Part shown: in pieces, positions 63,067 to 64,000 of the stretch
How positions within the stretch are numbered: position 1 is the first letter of the stretch
Layout: each line of letters starts with the position of its first letter
Assembly: GCF_010468565.1 (NCBI RefSeq)
Contig: NZ_WUEG01000005.1
Span: forward strand, 1-64,000
Origin: Allomuricauda sp. TY007
GTDB taxonomy: Bacteria > Bacteroidota > Bacteroidia > Flavobacteriales > Flavobacteriaceae
Length of the DNA stretch: 64,000 nt
Reading direction: 5' to 3'
Made by a program: the position numbers and the translations under genes
The notes under the pieces: generated by a model
Databases searched by the model: none
The model's input: the letters and a program-made list of their open reading frames with translations, nothing else
Told to the model about the DNA's origin: nothing

Positions 63067-63155
63067 ACAGCAAAAAAGTCCTAACCTCTGACCGATAGGA
63101 CTTTGACTTAATCGAAGGAGCGGTTTGCTTAGAAAGGGAAAAACCGCTCTTATTT
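63067..63155 (+). ncRNA. Candidate small RNA with two hairpins
   Basis: Downstream of the sigma-54-like promoter, AAAGTCCTA (63075-63083) / TAGGACTTT (63096-63104) and GAGCGGTTT (63118-63126) / AAACCGCTC (63141-63149) form two 9-bp hairpins, the second followed by TTATTT. No open frame lies between promoter and hairpins, so a non-coding RNA of about 90 bases is the simplest reading. The start and the end are estimates. Confidence 0.45.
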
Positions 63156-63266
63156 AATGGGTGCAAATATAGTAATTATTTTCTTCCTTCAAATATCTCT
63201 TAATTTCCTTTCTCGGTTATTGCTCAGCCCCGATAAATGCTGATGTATTAAATAAGATAAAAAGAA

Positions 63267-63497
63267 ATGGAAAATTTTCATTTGGTCCATGAGGACGGAA
63301 AGTACAAACTGAAAAGAGAGCATGCCGAAAGGGCATCGAAAGTTATTGACTCGAATAAAGAGGAAGCCATTAAACAGGCTAAGAAATTTATCACTGACAA
63401 TGGCGGAGGCTCTTTAAAAATTCATAAGAATAAAGGTGGTTTTCAAGAAGAAAGGACATATCCTAAGTCAATTGATCCAAAAAAATCTAAAGGTTGA
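63267..63497 (+). CDS. DUF2188-family protein
   Basis: A 76-residue protein: FHLVHEDGKYKLKREHAERASKVIDSNKEEAIKQAKKF and GGGSLKIHKNKGGFQEERTYP are the standard DUF2188 pattern, a small dsRNA-binding-domain-like or beta-alpha fold of unknown role. It lies 10 bases before the CD-NTase gene, so the two are co-transcribed. DUF2188 genes near nucleotidyltransferases hint at a defence-linked accessory function. Confidence 0.8.
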   Translation: MENFHLVHEDGKYKLKREHAERASKVIDSNKEEAIKQAKKFITDNGGGSLKIHKNKGGFQEERTYPKSIDPKKSKG

Positions 63498-63507
63498 TTT
63501 CTAAATT

Positions 63508-64000
63508 ATGGAACAATTATATAAAAATGAAACCAACAAAATTTTAGAGGATTTAGGTAAGGAATTGGATATTTCAAAAAGTGAGTATGAAGCAGTTGTT
63601 AAAAGTTATACAGCTGTTGGAAACTGGTTATCTGAAGAGACCTCCGAATTAGCTGGTTATAATCCTAGAATCATGCCACAAGGTTCTTTTATGCTAGGAA
63701 CTGTGGTAAAGCCTATATGTGATGAAGATGATATTGATATAGATTTAGTTTGTAAGCTTGAGAGAAAACCAATGTCTTGGACTCAAAGGAATTTAAAACA
63801 GGCTGTGGGCAATAGGTTGAAAATGAAAGATACCTATGATCGGATGCTCAAAGGATATGAAAATGGAAGTAAATATAAGGAAGGGGGACGTAGGTGTTGG
63901 ACTTTGAAGTACTCAGAGGTAGCAGGTTATCACATGGATATTTTGCCCTCATTCGCAGATGAAAATTTAACCCTATTGTTAGAAAAGGCATTTACAGTTG
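63508..64000 (+). CDS. CD-NTase (SMODS-type nucleotidyltransferase), 5' part only
   Basis: The frame starts at the ATG at 63508 and is still open at the window end (164 codons). RIMPQGSFMLGTVVKP (about 54-69) carries the GS motif, EDDIDIDLV (about 73-81) the metal-binding Asp pair, and YHMDILPS (about 141-148) the third Asp; together they are the catalytic signature of CD-NTases, which make cyclic oligonucleotide alarm signals in CBASS defence. The effector gene should lie beyond the window. DUF2188 is directly upstream. Another nucleotidyltransferase class is unlikely with all three motifs present. Confidence 0.85.
   Translation, partial: MEQLYKNETNKILEDLGKELDISKSEYEAVVKSYTAVGNWLSEETSELAGYNPRIMPQGSFMLGTVVKPICDEDDIDIDLVCKLERKPMSWTQRNLKQAVGNRLKMKDTYDRMLKGYENGSKYKEGGRRCWTLKYSEVAGYHMDILPSFADENLTLLLEKAFTV

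Larger units (their letters stand above)
62729..63266. other. Gene-free region with candidate sigma-54 promoter and small RNA
   Basis: No protein gene is visible in these 538 bases. The first 220 bases are AT-rich without clear signals. From 62963 on there are a dyad, a sigma-54-like promoter and two hairpins (separate entry). The right border of the mobile element may lie in this gap. Confidence 0.5.

Noticed and set aside
1..64000. CRISPR array, tRNA or rRNA genes
   Set aside because: No regularly spaced repeats with unique spacers and no cloverleaf or rRNA sequence was recognised by eye; a covariance scan would settle tRNA genes.

Overview
The window looks like a chromosomal accessory region of a marine-type Bacteroidota, most likely a member of the Flavobacteriaceae. 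The evidence is the gene families: SusC/SusD pairs with FecI-type sigma factors and FecR anti-sigma factors, RteC, a BfmA/BtgA mobilization protein with a DUF5712 relaxase, DUF6520 peptides, an ECF42-type sigma factor with a YCII partner, and IS21-type terminal repeats. Shine-Dalgarno sequences are mostly weak, as is usual for the phylum. I saw no rRNA, tRNA or CRISPR array.

The backbone is a mobilizable element, probably an integrative mobilizable element or a degraded ICE. Its parts are a ParB-like protein (1314-3110), two small proteins (18790-19358), DUF1508 and DUF932 proteins, an Api92-like protein, a short SSB, DUF6876 and small orphan proteins (23-27.7 kb), a mobilization module (BfmA, relaxase, coupling ATPase; 28.1-31.1 kb), and on the right RteC, an excisionase-like HTH protein, a DnaD-like protein and a DnaC-like ATPase (59.8-62.7 kb). 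No integrase and no transfer-channel genes lie in the window. Several backbone genes share a long leader with a small ACGGC-ATAAA-GCCGT hairpin.

Cargo blocks interrupt this backbone, and several are bounded by duplicated backbone regulatory sequence. They are (i) a YCII-ECF42-lipoprotein operon between two copies of the ParB terminator (3.2-5.5 kb); (ii) small reverse-strand genes (5.6-7.5 kb); (iii) a stress and efflux block with a two-component system, a TolC/RND/MFP pump, a secreted Fe/Mn superoxide dismutase and a chromate transporter (8.4-18.4 kb), flanked by direct copies of the leader; (iv) a block with a membrane-tethered DNA-binding protein, a secreted LamG-like protein and a decayed DUF1508 copy (19.4-23.5 kb), again flanked by leader fragments.

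The largest insert, 32.8-55.1 kb, is the most unusual part. Two paralogous FecI-FecR-SusC-SusD operons face each other like mirror images. The left ends in an M16 (insulinase-type) peptidase; the right carries a DsbD-alpha-like protein and a TlpA-like thioredoxin. Between them, two divergent modules each pair a MauE/DoxX-like redox membrane protein with a short secreted DUF6520 peptide. I read it as a candidate secreted-peptide system with its own redox, proteolysis and outer-membrane uptake functions; the function is inference. AraC-type regulators flank it (31.1, 55.9 and 58.9 kb).

At the right edge there is a possible sigma-54-driven small RNA with two hairpins (63.0-63.15 kb), then a DUF2188 protein and the 5' part of a CD-NTase, which suggests that a CBASS-type anti-phage locus starts here and continues outside the window.
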